A stretch of DNA of 64,000 nt. Source: Cryobacterium arcticum. Its GTDB lineage: Bacteria > Actinomycetota > Actinomycetes > Actinomycetales > Microbacteriaceae. Positions 52,576-61,532 of this stretch are shown here, one piece after another. The stretch is from contig NZ_CP016282.1 of assembly GCF_001679725.1 (NCBI RefSeq), positions 3,968,001 through 4,032,000 of the forward strand, written 5' to 3'. Position numbers and translations under genes: made by a program. The notes beneath the pieces were generated by a model. That model did not search any database. It worked only from the letters and a program-made list of their open reading frames with translations, and was not told the DNA's origin. Every line of letters starts with the position of its first letter. Position 1 is the stretch's first letter.

Positions 52576-53619
52576 CTAGGTGCAGACCACGCCCTTCTCT
52601 TCCCAGTTGTCGGCGTTCACGATCTCGGTGTTGGCGATCGACACGGGCGGCAGGGCGGTGCCGTCGCGCAGCAGGCCCACCATCGAGTTGATGGCGGCCT
52701 TGCCCACCTCGGCGCCGGAGATGAACAGCGACGCCTTGTTGCCGGTGTCCTGACCAGCGGCCCAGTCCTTGCAGGTGAGGTACGCGCCCAGGCCCACGCC
52801 GATGATGTTGGCCGGTGCCACACCGGAGTTCTGCAACGCGGTCACGACGCCGGTCTCGCTCTCGTCGTTGCAGCCCCAGACGACCCAGTTCTTCACGCCG
52901 GCGTTGGCGGTGATGATGGCGCCGGCCTTGTTCTGGGCATCCGTGGCGGAGTTGTCGGTACCGATGTCGACGACCTCGGGCATGTCAGACACGGCCTCAC
53001 CGAACGACGCAGCGGCGCCCTCGACGCGCTGGGTGCACGCGGTGAGGTCCTGCTTGTACGCGGAGATGATGCGGGTGTCAGCGGCGGTCCAGCCGGCCTC
53101 GGCGTAGAGGCGGGCGGCCTCGCCACCGACGAGTTCGCCCATCGAGGTGCCGTCGAAGCCGGAGAACGGGGCCTCGGCGCCACTGGCGTCGGCGATGATG
53201 TCGTCCGACGCCATCAGCGGGATGCCGGCGGCCTTGGCGGCCTCGATCACCTGCGGGCCGATCTGCTGGTCGGGCACCACGATGACGATGCCGTCCACCT
53301 TCTGGGCGATTACGGAATCGAGCTCGCTGATGGCCTTGTTCGAGTCGGTGCCGAGGTTCACCACCTTGATGTCCACGTCGCCGAGCTCGGCTGCGGCGGC
53401 CTTGGCGCCGTCGGCCTGGTCGACGAAGTACTGCTGGTCGCCCTGCTTCTGCAGGTACGCGATGGTGAGCTTGCCGCTCTTGGGTCCGGCCGCGGCCGGG
53501 CCCTCGTTGGTCTCCATGCCCGACGAACAGGCGCTGAGCCCCACGATCGCGATCACCGCGACGGCAAGAGCGCCCATGCGGCGTCGCTGCCGGGTTGAGC
53601 TCCTACTGATTACGTTCAT
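52576..53619 (-). CDS. Sugar-binding lipoprotein (AraF/RbsB type)
   Basis: A 347-residue CUT2 binding protein from ATG 53619. It has a lipoprotein signal with lipobox 'LSAC' (Cys about 32). The mature domain shows the Peripla_BP_4 fold ('IAYLQKQGDQQYFVDQADGAKAAAAELG', 'DGIVIVVPDQQIGPQVIEAAKAAGIPLMASDD', 'NWVVWGCNDESETGVV'). The 'NDES', 'GIGL/GVGL' and 'NADNWEEKG' parts resemble arabinose-binding AraF, so an aldopentose or galactose-like ligand is likely. It follows the DUF5107 gene by 35 bases. Confidence 0.9.
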   Translation of the reverse strand: MNVISRSSTRQRRRMGALAVAVIAIVGLSACSSGMETNEGPAAAGPKSGKLTIAYLQKQGDQQYFVDQADGAKAAAAELGDVDIKVVNLGTDSNKAISELDSVIAQKVDGIVIVVPDQQIGPQVIEAAKAAGIPLMASDDIIADASGAEAPFSGFDGTSMGELVGGEAARLYAEAGWTAADTRIISAYKQDLTACTQRVEGAAASFGEAVSDMPEVVDIGTDNSATDAQNKAGAIITANAGVKNWVVWGCNDESETGVVTALQNSGVAPANIIGVGLGAYLTCKDWAAGQDTGNKASLFISGAEVGKAAINSMVGLLRDGTALPPVSIANTEIVNADNWEEKGVVCT

Positions 53620-53654
53620 GCTGTGTTCCTTCTTCCCTAGGTTGCTCATCAGCG

Positions 53655-56600
53655 TCACTGCCGGTGAGGGGCGGCCGCCGAGGCGGCCGAAGCGGTTGAA
53701 CTCGCGGTGAGTTCGCCCAATCTGGTGCGCAGGGTGTGCACGTAGGTGTCGTGCACGCTCTGGGGATCGTCGTGGAAGAGCAGCATCGCTGGCAGCGATG
53801 TCGCGAAGTAGTCGACGCGGGCGGGCGTCGCCGCAAGTTCGACGAGGTAGTCGTCGAATTCGCCAACGAGCGTAACCGCCGCACCGTGGTCGCCGAGACG
53901 GCGCAGGGCACGAATCGAGAACAGTGTCTGTTCGCTGAACCGGCGGGTGGTCATGTCGATGAAATCGCCGGTGGCGTGTGCGGCCGCGGTCCAGGCCGCG
54001 CGGGCGCCCTCGTCGTCGCCCGCGGCAAGCAGGGCCTCGCCGAGCAGCCAGTGCAGATCGGCCGAGTTGGCGAGCGGATGCCGCGCCTCGCCGAGCGATT
54101 CCGGCGGCGTGATCGCCGCGTGCACGTGCTCCAGCGCGGCGGCCGGGTCCCCGGTGGCGAGGGCCTGCTCGGCCAGGGCGGTGCAGGCGTTCTGCCAGGC
54201 CAGGAGCACCTGGCCTTCGCCGCCCTCCCAGGGCTGGAACACCCGGCCGAGCATGAGCTCGCGTGCCTCGCCGGCCCGGTCGACGGCGGTGAGCAGGCCG
54301 GCGTGCACGACGGTGAGGTCGTCGCGGCGGCCGGCCAGCTGCCGGTGTTCCTCGAGCCGGTCGAGCCGGTCGACCGGGGTGGCGCCGGTGCGGGCGAGTA
54401 GCTGGTCGTATTCGTAGAGCAGCTTGGCGTCCTGTGGGGCGTGGCCCACGGCGGTCTGGAAGTGCTCGAGGGCGGCGGCCGGGTCGCGCTGCACGTTGTA
54501 GGCGGCGATACCCAGGTTGCGGTGCACGAGCGCTGCGGTGGCGGCATCCGGAGCGTGCTCGGCGGCGGCCTGCCACACGGTGATGGCGTCGGTGTAGCGC
54601 TTCTTGTCGTAGTACCAGGAGCCCAGCAGCGCGGCGGCGCGGGCGTCGGTGCCGTCGGCGGCGAGGGCGGCCTCGAGCGCGGCCACGTCGGCGAGCCGGG
54701 AGGGCAGGCAGTGCCGGGCGTCGGCGGCACGGGCATCCTGCCGGGCGGCGGCGGCCTGGTCGGGGCGGCCGGCCGCGTCGAGCAGCCGGGCGCGGTGGTA
54801 GTGCGCGAGGGGGGCCACCTGCACCTGGCCGAGCGCGGTGTCGGTGGAGGCGCACACGGCGGTGGCCAGCAGCTCGATCGCGGTGTCGGTGTGCCCGGTC
54901 TCGGCGTACTCCAGGGCCACGTCGAGCAGGGTGGGTGCGTCGGTGGTGAGCTCGAGGCCGGCCAGGTGCCGGGTCCATTGGTCGAGTGGGTCGCGGGCCA
55001 GCTGTTCGGCGAGCACCCGGTCAGCTTCGGCGACGGCACCGCTGCCGCGCAGGGTGAGGGCGAGCAGCGCGTTGGCCTGCAGGTGTTCGGGGTTGTGGCG
55101 CAGCAGTTCGAGCAGCGCGGCGCGGCTGGCGGCGAGGTCGCCGGCGCGGGCGTGCAGCCGGGCCAGGGCGTGGCCGGCGGGCACCCGCCAGGCGTCGTTC
55201 CAGGTGGCCTTGGCCAGGTAGTCCTTCGCCTCGGCGTCGCGGCCCTGGTGCACGAGGGTGATGCCGAGCCGGTAGTGCGCCTCGCCGTCGGCGGGGTTGG
55301 GCACCCGGGCGAGCAGCCGGTCGATAGCGGTGCGCAGGTGCGTCTCGGCGTCGGCGTGCCGGCCGGCGCGTTCCCGCCGGGCGGCCAGGGCCACATTGCA
55401 GCGCACGTCGCCGGGGTCGCGGCGCAGGGCCTCTTCCCAGTACGGCTCGGGCGCGCGGGTGGCGTGCCGGTACTGGTCGAGGTACTGCCCGGTATAGAAG
55501 AGTTCGTCGATCGAGGCGATGCTCGCGGGGTCGGCCGGTTCGGTGGCCGGGGCGGGGGTCACGGTGTCCTCGGCGGGATCACGCGGGGTCCAGGTGACGA
55601 GCACGGTGTCGCCATCACGCACGGTGAGGGTGAGTTCGCTGGGGCGGTAGCCGCCGTCGCGGCTCAGCTCCTGCCGGTAGGCCTGGCCGGGGGCGAGATC
55701 GGCGGAGGCGGTGAAGACGACGCGGCCGCCGGCATCCGTCAGCTCGATGGTGGCGCCGGCGACGACCCGGGTGGCGGCCACGCCGATCACCACGGTGGTG
55801 CCAGCGTCCGCATCAGCGGTGACGTCGAGGCGCACGGCGGCGTCGCGGGAGGCCTGGTGGGCGGCGCCGATGCGGGTGATCGGGTACCAGAACTGGCTGA
55901 AGGTCTTGGTCTCGCCGGGGGCGATGAAGCTGAAGTCGGGCTGGTTGTCGGTGAACGCGCCGGCCATCAGCTCCACGTAGGGGCCGTCGCCGTCGGTGAG
56001 GTTGCGGTCCCAGGCCCAGCCGAACTCGGCGTTGCCCCAGGTCCACTGCTTCTTGCCCGGTGCCACGGTGTGGTCGGCCCAGTAGACGAAGCCGGCCTCG
56101 AGGCCGTGGTCGTAGCCGCCGAAGAAGTCGTCTTGGGTGGCCACGACCATATAAGAGGTAGGCACCGGGATGTTGCGGTACCAGTCGAGCCGGTCGCCGT
56201 CGGGGCGGTCGGCGGTGACCTGGGCGGGGTAGTCGACACCGTAGTAGTGGCCGTCGACGGCGGGGAAGGTGGCGACGGCGCGCTTGGCGTGGTCAGCGAC
56301 GAACTCCACGTCGGTGGGGAAGAAGGACTGGTAGTCGTCGTTCACGGCGGCGGCCACGTTGGCCCACCAGAGGAAGGTCTGGGTGGCGTCGGTGCGGTTG
56401 TAGAGCCGCACGCGGGCCTCCACCACCGAGCTGTCGGGGCGCAGGCGGATGCCGTGCATGCCCTTCATCCGGTTCATCGGGTCGTGGTCGCTGCACCAGA
56501 CAGTGATGGCGCCGTCGGTCTCGTGTTCGATCTCCCAGTCGGTGGGCAGGAACGTGCCGGGCCGGTGGTGCTGCGGCCAGTTGAACTCGACGCCGCCCGA

Positions 56601-57059
56601 GATCCACGGGCCGGCCAGGCCCACCAGGGCGGGCTTGATCACGTTGTTGCGGTAGAAGAAGTCGTAGTCGGCCACCTTGTCGTAGCCGATGTGGATGCGG
56701 CCGCCGAGCTGCGGCAGGATCACCAGGCGCACCCACTCGTTCTCGAGGTGGATGGCGTCCCAGGCGTACGGGCGCTTCTCCTGCTCGATGCGTTCGTGGA
56801 ACGGCAGCGGGTAGACCTTGCCCGAGGAACCCTGGTAGACCCGGTTCTCCAGGAAGGCGGGGTAGTCCTCCGGTTCGACCGGGAGGTAGGTATCGATGAT
56901 CAGGGGCTCGGACCAGGCCGCGACCTTGTCGCCGGCGAACTCCGCCGGAACCGGCGGAAGCTCAATCGTCGACTCCCCATCGGTGACCGAGGTTTCGCCG
57001 TCAATCGGCGGAATCACGCGGTCAGGCGTCGCGGGGAAGTCGTTCTCGGCTTTGAGCAT
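53655..57059 (-). CDS. DUF5107-TPR protein
   Basis: A 1134-residue cytosolic protein. Residues about 30-340 are a DUF5107 domain ('HLENEWVRLVILPQLGGRIHIGYDK', 'GVEFNWPQHHRP', 'DHDPMNRMKGMHGIRL'), related to the galactose-mutarotase/glycoside-hydrolase super-sandwich fold. Then come a beta-rich region (340-520) and a long series of tetratricopeptide repeats (about 530-1090). Such proteins sit with CUT2 sugar importers in Actinobacteria and may act on or sense the imported saccharide. It is the first gene of the unit, divergent from an AraC regulator. Confidence 0.87.
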   Translation of the reverse strand: MLKAENDFPATPDRVIPPIDGETSVTDGESTIELPPVPAEFAGDKVAAWSEPLIIDTYLPVEPEDYPAFLENRVYQGSSGKVYPLPFHERIEQEKRPYAWDAIHLENEWVRLVILPQLGGRIHIGYDKVADYDFFYRNNVIKPALVGLAGPWISGGVEFNWPQHHRPGTFLPTDWEIEHETDGAITVWCSDHDPMNRMKGMHGIRLRPDSSVVEARVRLYNRTDATQTFLWWANVAAAVNDDYQSFFPTDVEFVADHAKRAVATFPAVDGHYYGVDYPAQVTADRPDGDRLDWYRNIPVPTSYMVVATQDDFFGGYDHGLEAGFVYWADHTVAPGKKQWTWGNAEFGWAWDRNLTDGDGPYVELMAGAFTDNQPDFSFIAPGETKTFSQFWYPITRIGAAHQASRDAAVRLDVTADADAGTTVVIGVAATRVVAGATIELTDAGGRVVFTASADLAPGQAYRQELSRDGGYRPSELTLTVRDGDTVLVTWTPRDPAEDTVTPAPATEPADPASIASIDELFYTGQYLDQYRHATRAPEPYWEEALRRDPGDVRCNVALAARRERAGRHADAETHLRTAIDRLLARVPNPADGEAHYRLGITLVHQGRDAEAKDYLAKATWNDAWRVPAGHALARLHARAGDLAASRAALLELLRHNPEHLQANALLALTLRGSGAVAEADRVLAEQLARDPLDQWTRHLAGLELTTDAPTLLDVALEYAETGHTDTAIELLATAVCASTDTALGQVQVAPLAHYHRARLLDAAGRPDQAAAARQDARAADARHCLPSRLADVAALEAALAADGTDARAAALLGSWYYDKKRYTDAITVWQAAAEHAPDAATAALVHRNLGIAAYNVQRDPAAALEHFQTAVGHAPQDAKLLYEYDQLLARTGATPVDRLDRLEEHRQLAGRRDDLTVVHAGLLTAVDRAGEARELMLGRVFQPWEGGEGQVLLAWQNACTALAEQALATGDPAAALEHVHAAITPPESLGEARHPLANSADLHWLLGEALLAAGDDEGARAAWTAAAHATGDFIDMTTRRFSEQTLFSIRALRRLGDHGAAVTLVGEFDDYLVELAATPARVDYFATSLPAMLLFHDDPQSVHDTYVHTLRTRLGELTASSTASAASAAAPHRQ

Positions 57060-57084
57060 GGTGCAACATTACGAGGCACTTTTG

Positions 57085-57107
57085 CGGATACGTAGGAGAT
57101 TTATCCG
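57085..57107. promoter_or_regulatory. Dyad between AraC and sugar-unit starts, candidate operator
   Basis: CGGATA (57085-57090) and TATCCG (57102-57107) form an inverted repeat with an 11-base gap. It lies 26 bases from the DUF5107 start and 43 from the AraC start, in a 90-base AT-richer interval. Confidence 0.5.
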
Positions 57108-57149
57108 GGCTTTCTGGACGAAACGCTGATTTTCCGTCACACTGAGCGG

Positions 57150-58016
57150 ATGACGATCGCCGATGGTTTCCCAGGCCAGCGCATGCTCGTGCTCCCCCGC
57201 CCCCGGGTGCGGGAGGCCCTGCAGCAGCCCGGCACCTCCCACCTGGTGGTGACCGACTGCGGCTACTTTCCCGAGGCGCACTCGCACGGCCGGGTGCGCA
57301 CCACCCCGATCTCGCAGGCGGTGATCATCGTCTGCGCCAAGGGCGGCGGATGGTGCGAAACCCCGGCCGGCCGGTTCCCGGTCACCGCCGGCCAGGTGAT
57401 CATCCTCCCGCCGGGGCATCCGCACTCATACGGCTCGAACGAAGACACCCCGTGGACGCTGTGGTGGCTGCACGTGACCGGCCGCGACCTGCCGGAGTTT
57501 CTCACCGCCGCCGGCATGACCCCGGATGCGCCGATCCGCACCCCGTCGGACGTGTACCGGGTGGTGGCGCTGATTGCCGAGGTGCTGCAGTGGATGGAGC
57601 GCGACACCACCACCGCGAGCCTGCTCGCCGCTGCCGGCGCCGCCTGGCACCTGATGGCCCTGCTCGCCTCCGACCGCTCCACCGGCGACGGCCGCTATGC
57701 CGCCATCGACCGCGCCGCAGAATACCTGCGCACCCACATCGACGACCACGTGAGCGTCGCCGAGCTCGCCGCCATGTCGCGGCTGAGCGGCTCCCACTTC
57801 GCCGCCCTCTTCAAGAGCCGCATCGGCTACCCCGCCCTGCAATACCAAACCCAGCTCCGGATGGCCCGGGCCCGCGAACTCCTGGACACCACCGACCAGT
57901 CCATCGCCGCGGTTGCCGCCGCCACCGGCTACCCCGACAGCTTCTACTTCGCCCGCCAGTTCAAAAAGGTGCACGGGGTGACGCCGTTCGGGTATCGGGG
58001 ACAGCGGAAGGGGTAA
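57150..58016 (+). CDS. AraC-family regulator
   Basis: A 288-residue regulator: an N-terminal cupin sensor ('PAGRFPVTAGQVIILPPGHPHSYG') and a C-terminal double HTH (about 180-285, 'VSVAELAAMSRLSGSHFAALFKSRIGYPALQY', 'SIAAVAAATGYPDSFYFARQFKKVHGVTP'). It is divergent from the DUF5107-ABC sugar unit and probably controls it in response to the sugar. Confidence 0.93.
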   Translation: MTIADGFPGQRMLVLPRPRVREALQQPGTSHLVVTDCGYFPEAHSHGRVRTTPISQAVIIVCAKGGGWCETPAGRFPVTAGQVIILPPGHPHSYGSNEDTPWTLWWLHVTGRDLPEFLTAAGMTPDAPIRTPSDVYRVVALIAEVLQWMERDTTTASLLAAAGAAWHLMALLASDRSTGDGRYAAIDRAAEYLRTHIDDHVSVAELAAMSRLSGSHFAALFKSRIGYPALQYQTQLRMARARELLDTTDQSIAAVAAATGYPDSFYFARQFKKVHGVTPFGYRGQRKG

Positions 58017-58115
58017 AAGCGGCGTGATCGGTCCAGGCCTCCGTCGCAAACGCCCTCAACTTTGAACCCGATGCGGTACGGTGCGGACCGCCACGATGCT
58101 GCCATACTCGCGACT

Positions 58116-59615
58116 ATGCAACTTCCACTTTCACAGCGGCACGCGTTTCTGTCCTACATACACGAGGACAAAGTCCATGTTGACGAACTCCAGGAGGCGC
58201 TGGAGGCTGCTGGGATTCAGGTGTGGCGTGACACCCGTGACCTTTGGCCGGGAGAGGACTGGCAGGCGAAGATTCGTGCCGCGATAAAGTCCGACAGCAT
58301 CGCTTTCATTGCCTGTTTTTCAGCTGCTGGCGAGACTCGCGAAAAGTCCTACCAATACGAGGAGCTGACACTAGCGGTCGATGAATATCGGCAGAGGCGT
58401 CCGAAAACATCGTGGCTCTTTACCGTCCGCTTTGACGACTGCGCCGTGCCAGAGTTCGACCTTGGAGGCGGAAGGACGCTCGACTCCACAATTCAACGTA
58501 CGGACCTGTTCGGGCCGAACAAAACTGTCCAAACTGTTCGACTCTCGCAGGCGGTGGGGAGAGTGACGAACCCGCCATCGAGCCCCACGATCGCAACCGA
58601 GGCAGTAGCCGAAGCGAAGAAGGCAACTTCCGACGGGCGCTCCAGGGCAGAAGTGCTTAAACAACTGCTGCGGGATCCAGCTGCCGACATTGCTTTGGAA
58701 GATTTCATGTCCTCCATCGCAACAGAGATCAGGACTCGCCTGTCAAATGAAGACAACTACCCGAGCACCACTCCCGACGTAAATTGGGCCCCATTCGCCG
58801 ACGTCTGGCTGGCCCAGCTTCGCAACTACGAAAAGGAGCTAGAGCCAGCACTTGACTTAGTCCGGCTTGCTGCCAGCTACGGGCAGGTTCAGCACAACCC
58901 CGCGTGGGAGCGCTTCATGCGCCAGTTCACCTCGCAGATTGTTCGTGGAAACGGGAATGCCGCACTAATAAACCTTCGCGCATACCCTGCCTTGGTCCTT
59001 TTGTACGTGTCTTCGATTGCGAGCACCTCTCGCGACAACTATGTGCCGATTCTTGGACTAGTCGTCACGCCAACCATTCGAGATCAGTACAACTCCAGGG
59101 AATCCATTCCGCTCGTTCAATACACGAATGTTCGATCGGTTGCGCAAGATGTGGAGCCGATTGCATCAGCTCTCGCCATGGCGGATGACGGTACAGAGGT
59201 CCTTCCAGCCCTTATCGAAGGTCTCGTCTCCAAAGCGGTGGGTGGGCGCCTCACCCCCATCTCAGATCATCTCCATACTTTGCTCCGTGACTTGTTCCGG
59301 GACGAGCTACCGGACCAACGTGACTATTCCGACGTTTTCGACCGGGCGGAGGTTCTCCTTGACGCATTGGTAGCGGATGCCGCAGCTCAACACGACCGTG
59401 CGACCGGGTGGGCCGGTGGCTACGGGAGGTACACCTGGAGACACAGGCACGTTGACATGCCAGTTGAGGCGCAGATGCTGGCAGATGTCATCAGTCAGGG
59501 CGAAGCATGGCGGCCAATCCTAGACGGCCTGTTTGGGGGCAGCGTTGAACGGGCGACGGCAGCTCTCGAGTCTGTTAAAACAACCGCCGCCCGGGTCCGA
59601 AGCCAACACTGGTGA
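58116..59615 (+). CDS. TIR-domain protein, probable defence effector
   Basis: A 499-residue protein from ATG 58116 (in-frame starts at 58062 and 58071 are possible). Residues about 9-125 are a TIR domain: 'FLSYIHEDKVHVDELQEALEAAG' strand/helix A, 'VWRDTRDLWPGEDW' BB loop, 'IAFIACFS' and 'EKSYQYEELTLA' with the candidate catalytic Glu (E82/E83). The C-terminal 370 residues are a helical domain without a recognised family. TIR proteins of this type hydrolyse NAD or make signalling nucleotides on phage infection. It lies in a lower-GC insert before HipA-like and HIRAN genes. Confidence 0.82.
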   Translation: MQLPLSQRHAFLSYIHEDKVHVDELQEALEAAGIQVWRDTRDLWPGEDWQAKIRAAIKSDSIAFIACFSAAGETREKSYQYEELTLAVDEYRQRRPKTSWLFTVRFDDCAVPEFDLGGGRTLDSTIQRTDLFGPNKTVQTVRLSQAVGRVTNPPSSPTIATEAVAEAKKATSDGRSRAEVLKQLLRDPAADIALEDFMSSIATEIRTRLSNEDNYPSTTPDVNWAPFADVWLAQLRNYEKELEPALDLVRLAASYGQVQHNPAWERFMRQFTSQIVRGNGNAALINLRAYPALVLLYVSSIASTSRDNYVPILGLVVTPTIRDQYNSRESIPLVQYTNVRSVAQDVEPIASALAMADDGTEVLPALIEGLVSKAVGGRLTPISDHLHTLLRDLFRDELPDQRDYSDVFDRAEVLLDALVADAAAQHDRATGWAGGYGRYTWRHRHVDMPVEAQMLADVISQGEAWRPILDGLFGGSVERATAALESVKTTAARVRSQHW

Positions 59616-59809
59616 GACACGGCGCTGACTGAATCGCAATTGAAGCCTTACTTGTGGGGCATGCGGATCCAGATTGGCTACAGACTCCGTTGGCGTCCCT
59701 TTGCCGTCGACATAATTCAACGAGGAACCACGACTCCAACTAAGTTGCCCAAGAGGAACGCCTGAGCCCCCAGTGCGATCGTGATGGTGCCCTCCCCTAG
59801 GGTGAAGGC

Positions 59810-60727
59810 ATGTCCGATCACCGAAGCCAGCGTGTTGACGTCTCTAATTGGGAGGTTGTGAACACCGAGGCTGGTGGAGCCGACGCAAAGTCTTGGCTGA
59901 GCGACGACGAAGGCAGTCGGTGGCTGTATAAGCCCGTCACTATTAAGAACGGCAATCGGCAAGGGGAAGATTGGGCAGAGAAGGTCTCTTCGTTGCTCGG
60001 GCTCGGTCTGGGAGTACCGTGCGCACAAGTAGAACTAGCCGTTCGTGGTGGCGTCGAGGGATCGATTTCATTGAAGTTGACCCCCGAAGACTACGACATG
60101 CATCCCGGCTTTCTCGCCATGGAAGTCCACGGCGTGGTCGGCTACGTGCGCGGCAATACCCCAGGGCGCCCAGGGCACTCAATTAGAAACATCTTCGCCG
60201 TGCTCGAATCGTACGGCACACCACCCGGCAGCACGTTTCCCTCTCACTTTCAAGCAAAAGATGTGCTCTGCGGTTATCTACTTCTGGACGCGTGGATCGC
60301 CAACCGCGATCGCCATGACGAGAACTGGTCGATACTCCAGCCCAGGAAACCTGGAATGAGCTACAGACTCAGTGGCTCATATGACCATGCAGGGTCCCTT
60401 GGATTCAACCTGACCGACAAGAAACGAACTGGATACTCCTCCGGCGCTGCTGGCAACGTGCAAGACTGGGCCAAACGAGGAACAGCGTGGCGCTTTGAGC
60501 ATGTTCTGGGCGCGCCGATCCAGTCGCTGACTGCTTTGGCCGCTGACGCCCTGTCCCTTGTCTCAAAAGAGACCAAAGACTTCTGGATCACGCGGCTGCA
60601 CGAGATCGATCTCGAAAATACGAGAGCTGTGGTCGAGCAATGCGGTGGAATGTCAGACGCTGCGAGTACGTTTGCAATTGATCTACTGACTACCAACCTT
60701 GAGAGGCTTCGCGATGAGTGCATCTAG
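59810..60727 (+). CDS. HipA-like (HipT-type) kinase
   Basis: A 305-residue protein kinase of the HipA family, without the N-terminal subdomain of full HipA (about 440 residues). It has the ATP lysine K41 ('WLYKPVT'), the catalytic loop N165-R-D167-R-H-D-E-N172 and the 'YDHAGSLGF' metal-binding motif (D192). HipA-type kinases arrest growth by phosphorylating, for example, a tRNA synthetase. The next gene starts inside its end (14-base overlap) and seems to supply the missing N-terminal type region. No HTH antitoxin gene is nearby. Confidence 0.83.
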   Translation: MSDHRSQRVDVSNWEVVNTEAGGADAKSWLSDDEGSRWLYKPVTIKNGNRQGEDWAEKVSSLLGLGLGVPCAQVELAVRGGVEGSISLKLTPEDYDMHPGFLAMEVHGVVGYVRGNTPGRPGHSIRNIFAVLESYGTPPGSTFPSHFQAKDVLCGYLLLDAWIANRDRHDENWSILQPRKPGMSYRLSGSYDHAGSLGFNLTDKKRTGYSSGAAGNVQDWAKRGTAWRFEHVLGAPIQSLTALAADALSLVSKETKDFWITRLHEIDLENTRAVVEQCGGMSDAASTFAIDLLTTNLERLRDECI

Positions 60728-61532
60728 CATGGTCACCGACGTCACGGCCAACCAACCTAACGTCGAAGACGCCGGGCGCCGGCTCGTGGTGCTATGGCAG
60801 GACCCTGATTCGCGTGAAATCGAGCCCATCGGAATCCTCGCTCTCGAGAGTGCCGTCTACTCATTCGTCTACCTAGAACGGGTCAGCGACATTGCGTCGT
60901 TCCAGCCTCTATTCGGGTTTCCAGACATCCGGCGGCGCTACACGTCGGCCAACCTCTTCTCGCTGTTTGCCCAGCGCGCACTCGACCCCCAAAGAGCTGA
61001 CTTCAGCAGACATGTCGAGCAGTTGGGCCTCCCGGCCGACACAACACCTTGGGAACAGATTGCGCGTTCTGGAGGCCGTCGCGAAGGAGACACTTTACAG
61101 TTCTTCCCCATGCCCGTTCGGGATGGTGAAGTGATTTCCTGCTCATTCCTCGTTAATGGAATTCGTCATCTTTGGGCCAAAGCAGTGACGGCCGATGGAA
61201 TGGAGTTTCACCTGACTCAGTCCGAAGTTGAGGCAGCACTCGGAAGACTGCAGCCTGGGGACCCACTTTCGTTGCTCCCCGAGCCCACAAATACCTACCA
61301 TTCATCGGCCTCCCTAGTGGTGGATGGATCGACGACGCCGCTCGGCTACCTTCCCCATGTTCTCTGTGAGGACATCGCTTTGCTCGGCGACGACGCTGTC
61401 GTCGCAGTGGAAGTTGAACGGGTAAACGGTCCGGACGCCCCCTGGCACATTCGATTGATGGCTCGATTGACGATCAACGCAGACAGCGACTTCTCGTTCT
61501 TCAGTGGCCCTTCGTGGAGGACCGCCGCTTAG
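60714..61532 (+). CDS. HIRAN-domain protein with HipA-N/HipS-like region
   Basis: A 272-residue protein from ATG 60714 (GAGAGG at good spacing), overlapping the kinase gene by 14 bases, so coupled. The N-terminal half ('IGILALESAVYSFVYLERVSDIASFQPLFGFPDIRRRYTSANLFSLFAQRAL') has the spacing of the HipA N-subdomain/HipS type. The C-terminal part ('PGDPLSLLPEPTNTYHSSASLVVDGSTTPLGYLPHVLCEDIALL') reads as a HIRAN domain, known from Rad5-type helicases and from stand-alone bacterial proteins. It is plausibly the partner or antitoxin of the kinase. Family fit is good for HIRAN, tentative for the N-terminal half. Confidence 0.75.
   Translation: MSASSMVTDVTANQPNVEDAGRRLVVLWQDPDSREIEPIGILALESAVYSFVYLERVSDIASFQPLFGFPDIRRRYTSANLFSLFAQRALDPQRADFSRHVEQLGLPADTTPWEQIARSGGRREGDTLQFFPMPVRDGEVISCSFLVNGIRHLWAKAVTADGMEFHLTQSEVEAALGRLQPGDPLSLLPEPTNTYHSSASLVVDGSTTPLGYLPHVLCEDIALLGDDAVVAVEVERVNGPDAPWHIRLMARLTINADSDFSFFSGPSWRTAA

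Noticed and set aside
54441..57095. 884-codon open frame antisense to the DUF5107-TPR gene
   Set aside because: Low-complexity Gly/Val/Ala composition and no ribosome site or domain; a GC shadow.
59661..59765. 34-codon basic frame before the HipA-like gene
   Set aside because: It has a weak ribosome site and a plausible place for an antitoxin, but no HTH pattern and too short to support. Left unannotated.
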